Source of the DNA: CAVRUF01 sp963716005
GTDB lineage: Bacteria > Actinomycetota > Thermoleophilia > Gaiellales > Gaiellaceae
DNA: 64,000 nucleotides
Reading direction: 5' to 3'
Assembly (NCBI GenBank): GCA_963716005.1
Contig: OY970285.1
Coordinates: 1,674,001-1,738,000 of the forward strand
Numbering within the stretch: the first letter of the stretch is position 1; the number at the start of each line of letters is the position of its first letter. The position numbers and the translations under genes are program-made. Below, piece after piece: positions 25,798 through 33,535 of the stretch. The notes under the pieces were generated by a model, which saw only the letters and a program-made list of their open reading frames with translations, made no database searches and was not told the DNA's origin.

Positions 25798-26325
25798 TCA
25801 GTCCAGTTTCTTCACTTGGTCGAAGCCGAGCTCCACGGGAACCTGGCGTTCGAAGATATTGACGAGAACCTTGAGCTTCTGCTGATCCATGTTGACGTCG
25901 ACGATCTCGCCGTCGAAGTCGGAGAGCGGGCCTGAGGTCACCTTCACGGTCTCGCCGAGCTCGAACTCGGCGATCGCGCGCTGCCTCTCGGCGGCTGCGC
26001 CCGTGTGGAGGATCCGGTCGACCTCGAGCTGGGAGAGCGGCACCGGCTTCGCGCCTGCGCCGACGAATCCCGTCACGCCGGGCGTGTTCTTCACGACGCC
26101 CCACGCCTCGTCGCTCATGTCCATGTTCACGAGGACGTAACCGGGCAGGACGCGCTGCTCGGTCTGCACGCGCTGGCCGTCCTTCGTCTCGATCCGCTGC
26201 TCGGTCGGAACGACGACGCGCCGGAAGCGCGGCTGCTGTCCCATCGAGACGATGCGGTGCTCGAGATTGGCCTTGACCTTGTTCTCGTGCCCGGAGTAGG
26301 TGTTGATCACGTACCAGCGAAACAT
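25798..26325 (-). CDS. nusG: transcription termination/antitermination factor NusG
   Basis: NusG binds RNA polymerase through its NGN domain and S10 or Rho through its KOW domain. The 175-residue product starts MFRWYVINTYSGHENKVKAN at ATG 26325. It has the polymerase-contacting VLPGYVLVNMDM segment and the KOW motif ELGETVKVTSGPLSDFDGEI. It lacks the long acidic N-terminal arm seen in some actinobacterial NusG proteins. It lies between secE and rplK, the normal order. Confidence 0.97.
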   Translation of the reverse strand: MFRWYVINTYSGHENKVKANLEHRIVSMGQQPRFRRVVVPTEQRIETKDGQRVQTEQRVLPGYVLVNMDMSDEAWGVVKNTPGVTGFVGAGAKPVPLSQLEVDRILHTGAAAERQRAIAEFELGETVKVTSGPLSDFDGEIVDVNMDQQKLKVLVNIFERQVPVELGFDQVKKLD

Positions 26326-26333
26326 CTGATCCC

Positions 26334-26678
26334 CTAGAACCCGAGCAGGATGTCGCGGACGAGACGGCTGAAGGCGAAGTCGGCGATCGCGAGGAACGTC
26401 CCGACGACGGCGATGGCGACGATGACGACGACCGTGGCCGAGACGAGCTGGCGCCGCCCGGGCCATTCGACCTTGCGGAGCTCGCCGTACGACTCAGCGG
26501 CGAAGCCGCGGAAGCCGCCGCGCCGCTCCTTCTGCGAGCCGGTCTGGCTCTTCGTGCGCTCGGTCGGGCGAACCTGCTGCGAGCGGTCCTGGCGCTCACG
26601 CTTGCGCGCAGGCTGGGCGGGCGCCTGGTAGTCGTCGCTGCGCTGCTTGCCGCGACGGGTGCGGGACGGCCTCGCCAT
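26334..26678 (-). CDS. secE: preprotein translocase subunit SecE
   Basis: SecE clamps SecY in the Sec channel. The 114-residue protein has about 60 basic, hydrophilic residues (TRRGKQRSDDYQAPAQ and on), the conserved amphipathic segment ESYGELRKVEWPGRRQLV, and a single membrane helix (VVVIVAIAVVGTFLAIADFA). The Lys-Val-Glu-Trp-Pro signature confirms the call. It precedes nusG by 8 nt. Confidence 0.96.
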   Translation of the reverse strand: MARPSRTRRGKQRSDDYQAPAQPARKRERQDRSQQVRPTERTKSQTGSQKERRGGFRGFAAESYGELRKVEWPGRRQLVSATVVVIVAIAVVGTFLAIADFAFSRLVRDILLGF

Positions 26679-26681
26679 CGG

Positions 26682-26843
26682 CTAGCGGGTCTCCCGGTGC
26701 AAGGTGTGGCTCTTGCACCAGCGGCAGAACTTCTTCAGCTCGAAGCGGTCCGGCGTATTTCGCTTTGACTTGTTCGTCTGGTAGTTCCGCCGTTTGCACT
26801 CCGTGCACGCGAGCGTGATACCGACTCGTACTCCTGTGGCCAC
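26682..26843 (-). CDS. rpmG: 50S ribosomal protein L33
   Basis: A 53-residue protein translated from GTG 26843 (MATGVRVGITLACTECKRRN). It carries two cysteine pairs, CTEC at 13-16 and CRWC at 40-43, so it is the zinc-containing (C+) form of L33. The segment NKSKRNTPDRFELKKFC is typical. It lies 4 nt before secE and just downstream of tRNA-Met, a common actinobacterial arrangement in front of secE-nusG. Confidence 0.95.
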   Translation of the reverse strand: MATGVRVGITLACTECKRRNYQTNKSKRNTPDRFELKKFCRWCKSHTLHRETR

Positions 26844-26879
26844 GTCTTATTCCTCTTCGTGTTGGTGATGCCGCAAAGG

Positions 26880-26952
26880 TAGCGGCGGGTGGATTTGAAC
26901 CACCGACCTGCGGGTTATGAGTCCGCCGCTCTAACCGCTGAGCTACGCCGCC
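26880..26952 (-). tRNA. tRNA-Met (CAT anticodon)
   Basis: A 73-nt cloverleaf on the minus strand. The acceptor stem is GGCGGCG/CGCCGCT with a G-U first pair. The D arm is GCTC/GAGC, the anticodon loop CTCATAA gives anticodon CAT, and the T arm is GGTGG-TTCAAAT-CCACC. The discriminator is A and no full CCA is encoded. The first pair is not the initiator C-A mismatch, so it is elongator Met or a lysidine-modified tRNA-Ile2. The top anticodon-stem pair is an A-C mismatch. Confidence 0.93.
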
Positions 26953-26964
26953 GAGCGGTGAAGA

Positions 26965-26970
26965 AGTGTA
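26965..26970 (-). promoter_or_regulatory. -10 box for tRNA-Met-rpmG-secE
   Basis: TACACT, within GCTACACTTC on the minus strand, lies 12 nt before the tRNA 5' end. The identical GCTACACTTC precedes tRNA-Tyr at 52130. No clear -35 is seen. Confidence 0.55.
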
Positions 26971-27003
26971 GCAGCGCGGATTCGCACGATCTCCGGTCCT
27001 GTA

Positions 27004-27048
27004 TGTAAAGCGAACTTGACATAGAGGGAGTGTCAAGCTAGCTTTACA
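27004..27048 (+). promoter_or_regulatory. promoter and dyad operator of the XRE regulator
   Basis: TTGACA (27016-27021), a 17-nt spacer and TAGCTT (27039-27044) make a near-perfect housekeeping promoter. It is wrapped in a nested inverted repeat: TGTAAAGC (27004-27011) and CTTGACA (27015-27021) mirror TGTCAAG (27031-27037) and GCTTTACA (27041-27048), 15 of 18 positions symmetric. A dimeric HTH protein bound here would cover both promoter boxes, so autorepression by the next gene is likely. Confidence 0.8.
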
Positions 27049-27053
27049 TGGCA

Positions 27054-27254
27054 ATGGAAAACGACGTCCGGGAACTTCGCACGGAGCGTGGGCTCTCGCA
27101 GCAGCAGCTGGCCGGGGCGCTCGCGGTTTCGCGCCAGACGATCAACGCGATCGAGACCGGCCGCTACACACCCTCCCTGCCGCTCGCGATCGCGCTCGCC
27201 CGGTACTTCGAACGGAACGTAGAGGAGCTGTTTCATGGAGACCACGATGAATAA
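27054..27254 (+). CDS. small XRE-family transcriptional regulator
   Basis: A 66-residue protein that is little more than an HTH domain: VRELRTERGLSQQQLAGAL, recognition helix VSRQTINAIETGRYTP, then YFERNVEELFHGD. An ATG at 27048 is in frame, but the promoter -10 ends at 27044, so the transcript should begin near 27051 and the ATG at 27054 gives a leaderless start. The gene overlaps the next, membrane protein gene by 20 nt. Pairs of a tiny XRE regulator and a small membrane protein are common in actinobacteria and firmicutes; the signal sensed is unknown. Confidence 0.88.
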   Translation: MENDVRELRTERGLSQQQLAGALAVSRQTINAIETGRYTPSLPLAIALARYFERNVEELFHGDHDE

Positions 27255-27633
27255 CGTCTTCCGAAGCCGTTGGTGGATGCCCGGCTTCAGCCTCTTCCTC
27301 GGCGTGCTCATCCTGGGCGCGTTCTGGATCGGAGGCAGTCTCGCGACCGGGCTCGGCGGATTCGCGGTCATGGCCGGGCTCGGGGCGATCTTTCTCTTCG
27401 GCTCGCGCAGCGAGACGATCAGCGGCCTCGGCGGGCCGGGACGCGACGAGCGCTGGGCGATGATCGACCTCGCCGCCACCGCGGCCGCCGGCCTCTTCCT
27501 GCTCGCCGTGCTCATCGGAGCCTGGCTCTACGAGATCGCGACCGGCGGCGACGGGAACCCGTACGGCTGGCTGCTCGCCGTGACGGGTGTCGCCTATCTC
27601 GTCGCGGTGTTCGTGCTTCGGGCGCGCCGCTAG
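27235..27633 (+). CDS. small integral membrane protein paired with the XRE regulator
   Basis: A 132-residue protein with about four predicted membrane helices (near residues 16-35, 38-55, 76-100 and 107-128) and a short cytoplasmic loop GSRSETISGLGGPGRDERW. The DERW-type loop resembles the small membrane partners of XRE regulators (DUF2178-like), but I am not sure of the family. The start overlaps the regulator's end, so the two are co-translated. Its stop overlaps the 3' end of the convergent MBL-rhodanese gene by 4 nt. Confidence 0.75.
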   Translation: METTMNNVFRSRWWMPGFSLFLGVLILGAFWIGGSLATGLGGFAVMAGLGAIFLFGSRSETISGLGGPGRDERWAMIDLAATAAAGLFLLAVLIGAWLYEIATGGDGNPYGWLLAVTGVAYLVAVFVLRARR

Positions 27634-29003
27634 CGGACGAGCTCGATGCCTTCGCCGGCAAGCTCGGCGACGCCGCCGTCGGTGACGTGGATCACGTTGC
27701 CGACGCCGGCGCGCTGAAGGAGCGACGCGGCGATCGCGCTGCGGTTGCCGGTGGAGCAGGCGACCGCGATCGGCTTTCCGTTCGCCTCGAGCTCGGCGGG
27801 CATCCCGTTCCCGAGCTGCATGTACGGAACGTGGATCGAGCCCGGGACGTGGCCCTCGGCCCACTCGTCGTCGTCGCGGACGTCGAGCAGGAGGACGTCG
27901 TCGGCGCGGATGTGCTCCGCGAGGCCGGCGGGATCGATCGCCGGGGTCTGCGCGGTCTCGAGCCCCGCGTCGGCCCAGGCTCCTACTCCGCCGGCGAGGA
28001 AGCCGCGGATGCCGCGGAACCCGACCGCCTCGAGCAGTCGGCCCAGCCGGACCGCCTCGGTGTCGGTCTCGGCGGTGACCACGACGTCGGAGTCGGGATC
28101 CACCACCCATGCGGCGCGGGTTCCCACGGCGGCGCGGGCCATCGTCACGTTGATCGAGCCGGGAACGTGCTCCCCGTCGAACTCGCGCGGCGAGCGGCCG
28201 TCGATGAGCGTGGCGCCCGCCTCCATCAGTTCACGCACGCGCGCGGGCGCGTGAGGCTCGATCGCCGCGGCATCGGTGAGGAGCGGGCCGCGGTTCAGCT
28301 CGACGACGCGCTTGAAGTTCGGCGGCTGCGCGGCCAGGTGGCTCGTCAGCTCGCGGACGAACTCGCCCTCATCGGCCAGCTTGGCCAGCCGGTTGTAGCG
28401 GCGCTCGAAGCCGATCGTCGAGCCGGGCTTCTGGCTCATCCCGGCGCCGCCGCAGAGGGAGCCGCCGATGTGGCCGGGCCACACCTCGGCGAAGTCGTCC
28501 AGCGCGAGCAGCCGGCGCAGCGAGCCGAAGAGCGCCTGCGCGCCCTCCTCCGGCTCCACCGCCAGGTCGGGCCGCGCCAGGTCGCCGACGAAGAGCGAGT
28601 CGCCCGTGATCGCGAGCCACGACTCGTCGCCGCGGGTCGTGTCGGCGACGAGGAAGGCCAGGTGCTCGGGACGGTGGCCCGGCGTCGCGAGCGCGGTGAT
28701 CCGGGCCTCTCCGACCACGACCTCGTCGCCGTCGGAAAGCGGCTCGTGCGCGTAGTCGACGCCCGCCTCGGCCGAGACGTGGATCGTGGCGCCGGTCGCT
28801 TCGACGAGCCGTCCGTGGCCGGAGACATGGTCGGCGTGGTTGTGCGTCTCGAGGATGTGCCGGATCGCGAAGCCGTGCTCCTCGGCCAGTTCGAGGTAGT
28901 CGGCGATGTCCCACTTGGGATCGATGACCGCCGCCTCCCCGCCCGACGCCACGACGTACGACGCGCAGCCGAGATCGTCGTGGAGAACCTGGCGGAAAAA
29001 CAC
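27630..29003 (-). CDS. MBL-fold hydrolase with two rhodanese domains (persulfide dioxygenase-like)
   Basis: A 457-residue protein that probably handles persulfide or glutathione/thiol-bound sulfur. The N-terminal metallo-beta-lactamase domain (about 1-250) has the metal motif THNHADHVSGH and a later TPGHRPEHL. Two rhodanese-like domains follow: the first (about 265-355) has no clear active-site Cys; the second (about 365-455) has the loop CSTGNRSA with the catalytic Cys. The start is GTG 29003, since TATCAT at 29010-29015 lies exactly 6 nt upstream, making a leaderless transcript. It is divergent from the molybdate regulator. Confidence 0.87.
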   Translation of the reverse strand: MFFRQVLHDDLGCASYVVASGGEAAVIDPKWDIADYLELAEEHGFAIRHILETHNHADHVSGHGRLVEATGATIHVSAEAGVDYAHEPLSDGDEVVVGEARITALATPGHRPEHLAFLVADTTRGDESWLAITGDSLFVGDLARPDLAVEPEEGAQALFGSLRRLLALDDFAEVWPGHIGGSLCGGAGMSQKPGSTIGFERRYNRLAKLADEGEFVRELTSHLAAQPPNFKRVVELNRGPLLTDAAAIEPHAPARVRELMEAGATLIDGRSPREFDGEHVPGSINVTMARAAVGTRAAWVVDPDSDVVVTAETDTEAVRLGRLLEAVGFRGIRGFLAGGVGAWADAGLETAQTPAIDPAGLAEHIRADDVLLLDVRDDDEWAEGHVPGSIHVPYMQLGNGMPAELEANGKPIAVACSTGNRSAIAASLLQRAGVGNVIHVTDGGVAELAGEGIELVR

Positions 29004-29009
29004 CCGCCG

Positions 29010-29037
29010 ATGATATCCCGTAATATTGCCTAGGCAA
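29010..29037. promoter_or_regulatory. divergent promoter region with TTGCCTAGGCAA palindrome
   Basis: Only 33 bp separate two divergent genes. TATCAT (29015-29010, minus) serves the MBL-rhodanese gene and TAATAT (29021-29026, plus) the HTH-TOBE gene. A perfect 12-bp palindrome, TTGCCTAGGCAA (29026-29037), covers the plus-strand start, followed directly by TGCCTAGG. It is a good candidate operator for the HTH-TOBE regulator. Confidence 0.6.
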
Positions 29038-29414
29038 TGCCTAGGAAGACGGTTCCAGCCAGCGAAGCCGCCCGGTCGCTCGGCATCAGCCTCGACACGT
29101 TGCGGCGCTGGGATCGCCAGGGCCGGATCCACACGGAGCGCGACGCCGCGAACCGGCGCATCGTTCCGGTTGCGGAGATCAAGCGGCTGCGCGGCGGCGA
29201 CGATCCATCCGCCTTGTCGGCGCGCAACCGTTTCCCCGGAGTCGTGCGCGAGGTGCGGATGGACGGGCTCCTGGCGCAGGTCGAGCTCGAGATCCCCGGC
29301 CCCGTTCGCGTCGTTTCGGTGATCACCCGCGACGCCGCCGAGTCGCTCGGTCTCGTGCCGGGCGCGCCTGCGTCCGGGATCGTCAAGGCGACATCCGTTC
29401 TCGTCGAGCGATGA
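29037..29414 (+). CDS. HTH-TOBE molybdate-responsive regulator (MerR-like HTH)
   Basis: A 125-residue protein. Residues about 5-55 form a MerR/excisionase-like winged helix (SEAARSLGISLDTLRRWDRQ, NRRIVPVAEIKRL). Residues about 63-125 form one TOBE/Mop domain (NRFPGVVREVRMDGLLAQVE, TRDAAESLGLVPGA) of the kind that binds molybdate or tungstate. It overlaps modA by 4 nt. By context it is a local counterpart of ModE that senses cytoplasmic molybdate and controls modABC, probably by binding the palindrome overlapping its own start codon. Direction of control is not deducible. Confidence 0.85.
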   Translation: MPRKTVPASEAARSLGISLDTLRRWDRQGRIHTERDAANRRIVPVAEIKRLRGGDDPSALSARNRFPGVVREVRMDGLLAQVELEIPGPVRVVSVITRDAAESLGLVPGAPASGIVKATSVLVER

Positions 29415-30139
29415 AGCGTGCGCTCCTGCTCGTCGTCGTCTCGGCGGCGCTGGTCAGCGGCTGCGGAAGCGATGGCGGCAGCAGCGGTCCCGAGGCGACC
29501 GTCTTCGCGGCGGCCTCGCTCACGGAGGTCTTTCGGGCGATCGATCCCGGCGCGACCTTCAGCTTCGCCGGCTCGGACGAGCTCGCCACGCAGATCCGCG
29601 AGGGCGCGCCGGCCGACGTCTACGCCGCCGCGAGCCCGCGCTACCCGGACGAGCTCTTCGAGGAGGGCCTCGTGGAGGAGCCGGTCGTCTTCGCCACGAA
29701 CAGGCTCGTGCTCGTCGTTCCCAGCGGCAATCCGGCGGGGATCACGAGCGTCGAGGATCTCGGCGCCGACGGCGTCAAGCTCGTGATCGGGGCCGAAGGA
29801 GTGCCGATCGGCGACTACACGCGCACCGTTCTCGAGACCATGGGCCAGACCGCCGTCCTCTCGAACGTCGTCTCCAACGAGGAGGACGTGAAGGGCGTGC
29901 TCGCCAAGGTGGTCTCGGGCGACGCCGACGCCGGCTTCGTCTACGCGACCGACGCGAAGGCCGCGGGCGACGACGTCGAAGTCATCGAGCTGCCCGAGTC
30001 GGCGCAGGCGACGGTGCTGTACCCGATCGCGATCGTCACCGGCGCCGAGGATCCGGACGCCGCGCAGGCGTTCGTCGACCTCGTGCTCGGCCCCGCGGGC
30101 CAAGAGGCGCTCACCGAAGCCGGGTTCGGGCTGCCGTGA
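29411..30139 (+). CDS. modA: molybdate ABC transporter substrate-binding lipoprotein
   Basis: A 242-residue periplasmic-type binding protein anchored by a lipobox (LVSGC, Cys about residue 18). Features of ModA are present: TVFAAASLTEVF at the start of the mature protein, FSFAGSDELATQI, GAPADVYAAAS, and the later VVSNEEDVKGVLAKV. It is followed by modB and modC with overlapping frames. It would capture molybdate or tungstate outside the membrane. Confidence 0.93.
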   Translation: MKRALLLVVVSAALVSGCGSDGGSSGPEATVFAAASLTEVFRAIDPGATFSFAGSDELATQIREGAPADVYAAASPRYPDELFEEGLVEEPVVFATNRLVLVVPSGNPAGITSVEDLGADGVKLVIGAEGVPIGDYTRTVLETMGQTAVLSNVVSNEEDVKGVLAKVVSGDADAGFVYATDAKAAGDDVEVIELPESAQATVLYPIAIVTGAEDPDAAQAFVDLVLGPAGQEALTEAGFGLP

Positions 30140-30954
30140 GACGCGCGTTCGACGTCGTCCTCGTCGGCACGACGGCACTCGCACTCGCGTTCCTGCTCCT
30201 CCCCATCGTCGCGCTCTTCGTGCGGATCTCGCCCGCAGAGATGGTCGAGGCGCTGACGAGCGACGTCGCGCTCGACGCCCTCTGGATCACGCTCAAGACC
30301 GGCCTCATCGCGCACGTATTCGTGCTGCTCGTCGGGACGCCGGCCGCGTACTTCCTCGCCACGCGGCGCTTTCGCGGCCGGAACCTCGTGATCACGGCGA
30401 TCGAGCTGCCGCTCGTGCTCCCTCCGGCCGTGGCCGGGATCGCGCTGCTGGCGCTGTTCGGCCGGCGCGGACTGCTCGGCCAGTCGGTCGACGTGGCCGG
30501 GGTCCAGATCGCGTTCACACAGACGGCGGTCGTCCTCGCGGTCATCTTCGTCGCCGCGCCGTTCTACCTCCGTGCAGCGATCGCCGCGTTCGAGTCGGTC
30601 GATCCCGCGCTGCTCGACGCCTCCCGCACGCTCGGGGCGGGGCCTGGGCGAACCTTCGGCCGGGTCGCGCTTCCGCTCGCGCGCAGCGGGCTCGGCGCCG
30701 GCTCCGCACTCGCGTGGGCACGGGGAACGGGTGAGTTCGGCGCGACGATCATGTTCGCCGGGAGCCTGCAAGGAGTCACGCAGACGCTTCCCCTAGCCGT
30801 CTACGCGCAGCTCGACGTCGACCGCGACACCGCGATCGCGATCGGTGCGCTGCTCGTCGTTCTCAGCCTTGCCGTCCTCCTGACCGTGCGACTCTTGCCC
30901 TCATGGACTCGCTTCACGTCCGTCTCGCTCATCCCCTTCGAACGTTCCGCCTAG
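30136..30954 (+). CDS. modB: molybdate ABC transporter permease
   Basis: A 272-residue membrane protein starting at GTG 30136, overlapping modA by 4 nt. It has about six membrane helices and the BPD-transport EAA loop DASRTLGAGPGRTFGRVALP, which docks to ModC. The late segment ARGTGEFGATIMFAGS is typical of ModB and CysT-like permeases. Its last 52 nt overlap modC in another frame. Confidence 0.93.
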   Translation: MRRAFDVVLVGTTALALAFLLLPIVALFVRISPAEMVEALTSDVALDALWITLKTGLIAHVFVLLVGTPAAYFLATRRFRGRNLVITAIELPLVLPPAVAGIALLALFGRRGLLGQSVDVAGVQIAFTQTAVVLAVIFVAAPFYLRAAIAAFESVDPALLDASRTLGAGPGRTFGRVALPLARSGLGAGSALAWARGTGEFGATIMFAGSLQGVTQTLPLAVYAQLDVDRDTAIAIGALLVVLSLAVLLTVRLLPSWTRFTSVSLIPFERSA

Positions 30955-31934
30955 GTCTCGAGCTCGAGATCGGGCGCGAGACGGTCGCGCTCGTCGGGCC
31001 GTCGGGGGCTGGGAAGACCTCCGTGCTGCGCGCGATCGCCGGGCTGCTCCAGCCGGAGGAGGGCGTCATCTGGCTGGGCGACGAGATCTGGCTGGACACG
31101 ACGTCGGGCCGCTCGCTTCCCCCGGAGCAGCGCTCGGTCGGGCTCGTGTTCCAGGACTACGCGCTGTTCCCGCACCTGACGGTCGAGCGGAACATCGCGT
31201 ACGGCGGGCGGCGCTCGACCGCCGAGCTGCTCGAGTCGTTCGGGATCGCGCACCTCGCGTCGGCGCGGCCGGGCGAGCTCTCGGGCGGAGAGCGCCAGCG
31301 TGTTGCTCTCGCGCGCGCGCTCGCGCGAGATCCAGCAGTGCTGCTCCTGGACGAGCCGCTGTCGGCGCTCGACACGCAGACGCGAATGCACGTGCGCGCC
31401 GAGCTCGGGGCCACGCTGCGCCGACTCGCCCTGCCGACGCTCGTGGTCACGCACGACTTCGCCGACGCGGCCACGCTCGGAGACCGGATCGGCGTGATGG
31501 TGGACGGGGCGCTCGTACAGATGGGAACGGCGGCAGAGCTCATCTCGGCGCCCGCCTCTCAGTTCGTCGCGGACTTCACGGGCACGAACGTACTGCGCGG
31601 CTGGGCCGAGCCTGGGCCTGACGGCCTGACCTCGATCCGCCTCGACGACGGCCCGCGGATCTTCTCCGCGGAAACCGGCTCGGGCCGGGTGGGCGCGGTC
31701 GTCCATCCGTGGGACATCGCGGTGGGCCGCGCCGAGCCCGACGATTCGACCCAGAACCGCATCGCTGGGACGATCGCCTCGCTGACGCCCCTCGGGAACC
31801 GCGTCCGCGTGACCCTCGGCCCCGTGACCGCCGAGATCACGGCCGCGTCGGCCGAGCGGCTGGCGCTGCGAACCGGCGAGCCGGCGGTCGCGAGCTTCAA
31901 GGCGACCGGAATCCGGCTCGTCGAGCTCAGCTAG
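30903..31934 (+). CDS. modC: molybdate ABC transporter ATP-binding protein
   Basis: A 343-residue ATPase. Walker A GPSGAGKTS, Q-loop VFQDYALFPHLTV, signature LSGGERQRVALARALA, Walker B LLLDEPLSALD and the switch His (VVTHDF) are all intact in residues 1-230. The C-terminal about 110 residues form a TOBE-type regulatory domain (NRIAGTIASLTPLGNRVRVT). It starts inside modB (52-nt overlap), a long overlap that favours coupled synthesis. The nearest termination signal is the hairpin at 32047. Confidence 0.94.
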   Translation: MDSLHVRLAHPLRTFRLGLELEIGRETVALVGPSGAGKTSVLRAIAGLLQPEEGVIWLGDEIWLDTTSGRSLPPEQRSVGLVFQDYALFPHLTVERNIAYGGRRSTAELLESFGIAHLASARPGELSGGERQRVALARALARDPAVLLLDEPLSALDTQTRMHVRAELGATLRRLALPTLVVTHDFADAATLGDRIGVMVDGALVQMGTAAELISAPASQFVADFTGTNVLRGWAEPGPDGLTSIRLDDGPRIFSAETGSGRVGAVVHPWDIAVGRAEPDDSTQNRIAGTIASLTPLGNRVRVTLGPVTAEITAASAERLALRTGEPAVASFKATGIRLVELS

Positions 31935-31935
31935 T

Positions 31936-32066
31936 TACACGCGCGCGCCCCACCCTGGGAGGGGATGAACCACCCGCCACCCGCCTTCGACGGTACCGGG
32001 GAAGTCCGCGCGTGTCTGTCACGGAAGCGCGCTGATTTCGCGCCAATTCGCCCACAGCGGGCGAAA
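31936..32066. repeat. convergent intergenic repeat, partial copy D, with terminal hairpin
   Basis: The gap between convergent modC and ferritin resembles the repeat at 45690. Both share CCCCACCC and GGGG separated by a short bulge, then GAA and CCACCCGCC-CCC (here 31948-31990), and later CGCGCCAATTC. A perfect hairpin TTCGCCC-ACAGC-GGGCGAA at 32047-32065 probably ends one or both transcripts. Confidence 0.45.
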
Positions 32067-32083
32067 ACCGGAGCGGAACAGGG

Positions 32084-32614
32084 CTAGAGCGCGCCGCCGG
32101 CGGCGGGGGGCGCCGATGCCGCCTCGCCGCCGTCGCCGATCTGGTTCCGCGCCAGGTAGTCCTCGGCGAGGAGGATGTTCGAGCCGTTCGCGCGCTCGAC
32201 GATCGCGAGTAGGTCGGACATGCTCGAGACCTCTTCGCGCTGCTCCTGCAGGAACCAGTGGAGGAACTGCTCGCCGACGAGGTCGGCCTCCTCGCGCGCC
32301 GCCTTCGCGAGCTCGACGATCTGCGCGGTCACCTGCTTCTCCTGCTCGAGCGCAAGCGCGACCGGCGAGACGACGTCGGAGAAGTCCGTCTTCGGCGCGG
32401 CGACGCCGGGAATCTCGACCGTCTCGCCCGCATCGAGCAGGTACTGGACGATCATCATCGCGTGGTTTCGCTCCTCGACCGCCTGGCGATAGAAGTGCGC
32501 GGCGAGGCCGGGAAGGGTCTCCTGGTCGTAGTAGGCGGCGATCGCGACGTACTGCTGCGACGCGGCGAACTCGTAGCCGACCTGCTCGTTCAACGCTGCT
32601 GGGAACTTGGCCAT
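32084..32614 (-). CDS. ferritin-like iron storage protein
   Basis: A 176-residue ferritin. The four-helix bundle carries the ferroxidase ligands: Glu in NEQVGYEFAASQQY, ExxH in QAVEERNHAMM, and a later Glu in EEADLVGEQFLHWFLQEQ. It resembles bacterial non-haem ferritin (FtnA/BfrB of mycobacteria). The last 20 residues are a flexible Gly/Ala tail. TAGAAT at 32621-32626 lies 6 nt upstream of ATG 32614, predicting a leaderless mRNA. It is divergent from the OsmC gene, which suggests a shared oxidative stress theme. Confidence 0.93.
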   Translation of the reverse strand: MAKFPAALNEQVGYEFAASQQYVAIAAYYDQETLPGLAAHFYRQAVEERNHAMMIVQYLLDAGETVEIPGVAAPKTDFSDVVSPVALALEQEKQVTAQIVELAKAAREEADLVGEQFLHWFLQEQREEVSSMSDLLAIVERANGSNILLAEDYLARNQIGDGGEAASAPPAAGGAL

Positions 32615-32620
32615 GCGGCG

Positions 32621-32626
32621 ATTCTA
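32621..32626 (-). promoter_or_regulatory. -10 box of the leaderless ferritin gene
   Basis: TAGAAT on the minus strand, 6 nt before the ATG. CCGACG lies 17 nt further upstream as a weak -35. Confidence 0.5.
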
Positions 32627-32711
32627 AGGGTCGCTCCGGTTCACGTCGGCGACAAACGGACCTGACCTTCCGAGACAGCCGGACCTGACGCGATCCGACT
32701 ACGATCGCGCC

Positions 32712-33179
32712 GTGAGCGGCGCCAGGCACGAGTACCGGTCGACCTGCACCTGGGAGGGATCGACGGGCGCCGGCTACGAGCACTACAGCCGGCGGCACAC
32801 GCTTTCGCTCCCGCCGGCAGAGGTGCCGATCTCCGCCTCCGCCGACCCGGCGTTTCGCGGAGAGGGGACGTTCGCGAACCCCGAGCAGCTGCTCGTCGCG
32901 GCGGCTTCGTCGTGCCAACTCCTCTCGTTTCTCGCGATCGCGGCGCGGGCGCGGATCGACGTCGTCTCCTACTCGGACGACGCGTGGGCCGTCATGCCCG
33001 AGGACGAGACGCCGATCCGGATCACCGAGCTGGTGCTGCGCCCGCGGGTGGTCGTCCGCGGCGACATCGCCGAGAGCCGCATCCTCCGCTACCTCGGCCT
33101 CGCGCACGACGAGTGCTACGTGGCGAACACGCTCAACTGCGAGGTGCGGCTCGAGCCGACGGTGCTCTTCGAGGCCTAG
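32712..33179 (+). CDS. OsmC/Ohr family protein
   Basis: A 155-residue protein of the OsmC superfamily of thiol-dependent peroxidases. The two expected cysteines are present: one in AAASSCQLLSFLAIA on the central helix and one in HDECYVANTLN near the C-terminus. The start GTG 32712 lies 6 nt after TACGAT (32700-32705), so the mRNA is probably leaderless. It may reduce organic hydroperoxides, although general OsmC-like members have broader roles. Its stop overlaps the relic gene on the other strand by 4 nt. Confidence 0.87.
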   Translation: MSGARHEYRSTCTWEGSTGAGYEHYSRRHTLSLPPAEVPISASADPAFRGEGTFANPEQLLVAAASSCQLLSFLAIAARARIDVVSYSDDAWAVMPEDETPIRITELVLRPRVVVRGDIAESRILRYLGLAHDECYVANTLNCEVRLEPTVLFEA

Positions 33180-33535
33180 TTCGCGGACGCCTCGACGCGT
33201 GCCCAGATCTCGCGGACGCGGTCCTTGAGCTGGAGAGCCTCGTCCCACCGGTCGGACAGCTCCTGACCATCGGCGCCGGTAATCGCATACGGGGGCGGGC
33301 CGAGCTCGGTCACGAAGATCAGCTCGTCGTCTGGGTCGGCACCGGCGCGCCACATCCGAAAGCCGTCCTCCCACCATCGCAGGAAGAGGTCGACGTACTG
33401 CCGGTTCTGCGGGAAGTCGATCGCGATCTGGATCTGCTCCCGCGAAGCCACCCGTCCGTGGAACCCGTGCGTGCGCGCGAGGATCCGCTGCATCATCGCC
33501 TCGTCCGCTTCGCCGATCGGCCACCAGAACTCCTC
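33176..33535 (-). pseudogene. 3' remnant of a sugar phosphate isomerase/epimerase (TIM barrel)
   Basis: About 118 codons to the stop at 33176 look like the C-terminal third of a xylose-isomerase-like TIM barrel protein of the IolE/sugar epimerase group: FWWPIGEADEAMMQRIL, HGFHGRVASREQIQI, then FVTELGPPPYAITGADGQEL and SDRWDEAL. The frame stays open upstream to 33784, but beyond about 33535 the residues lose this character and the opposite strand begins to read as a sugar kinase. The 5' two thirds are missing. It has no plausible start and is judged a relic. Confidence 0.7.

Noticed and set aside
27048..27633. Toxin-antitoxin pair made of the XRE protein and the membrane protein
   Set aside because: The second protein is a four-helix membrane protein without toxin features; XRE plus small membrane protein pairs are usually regulatory.
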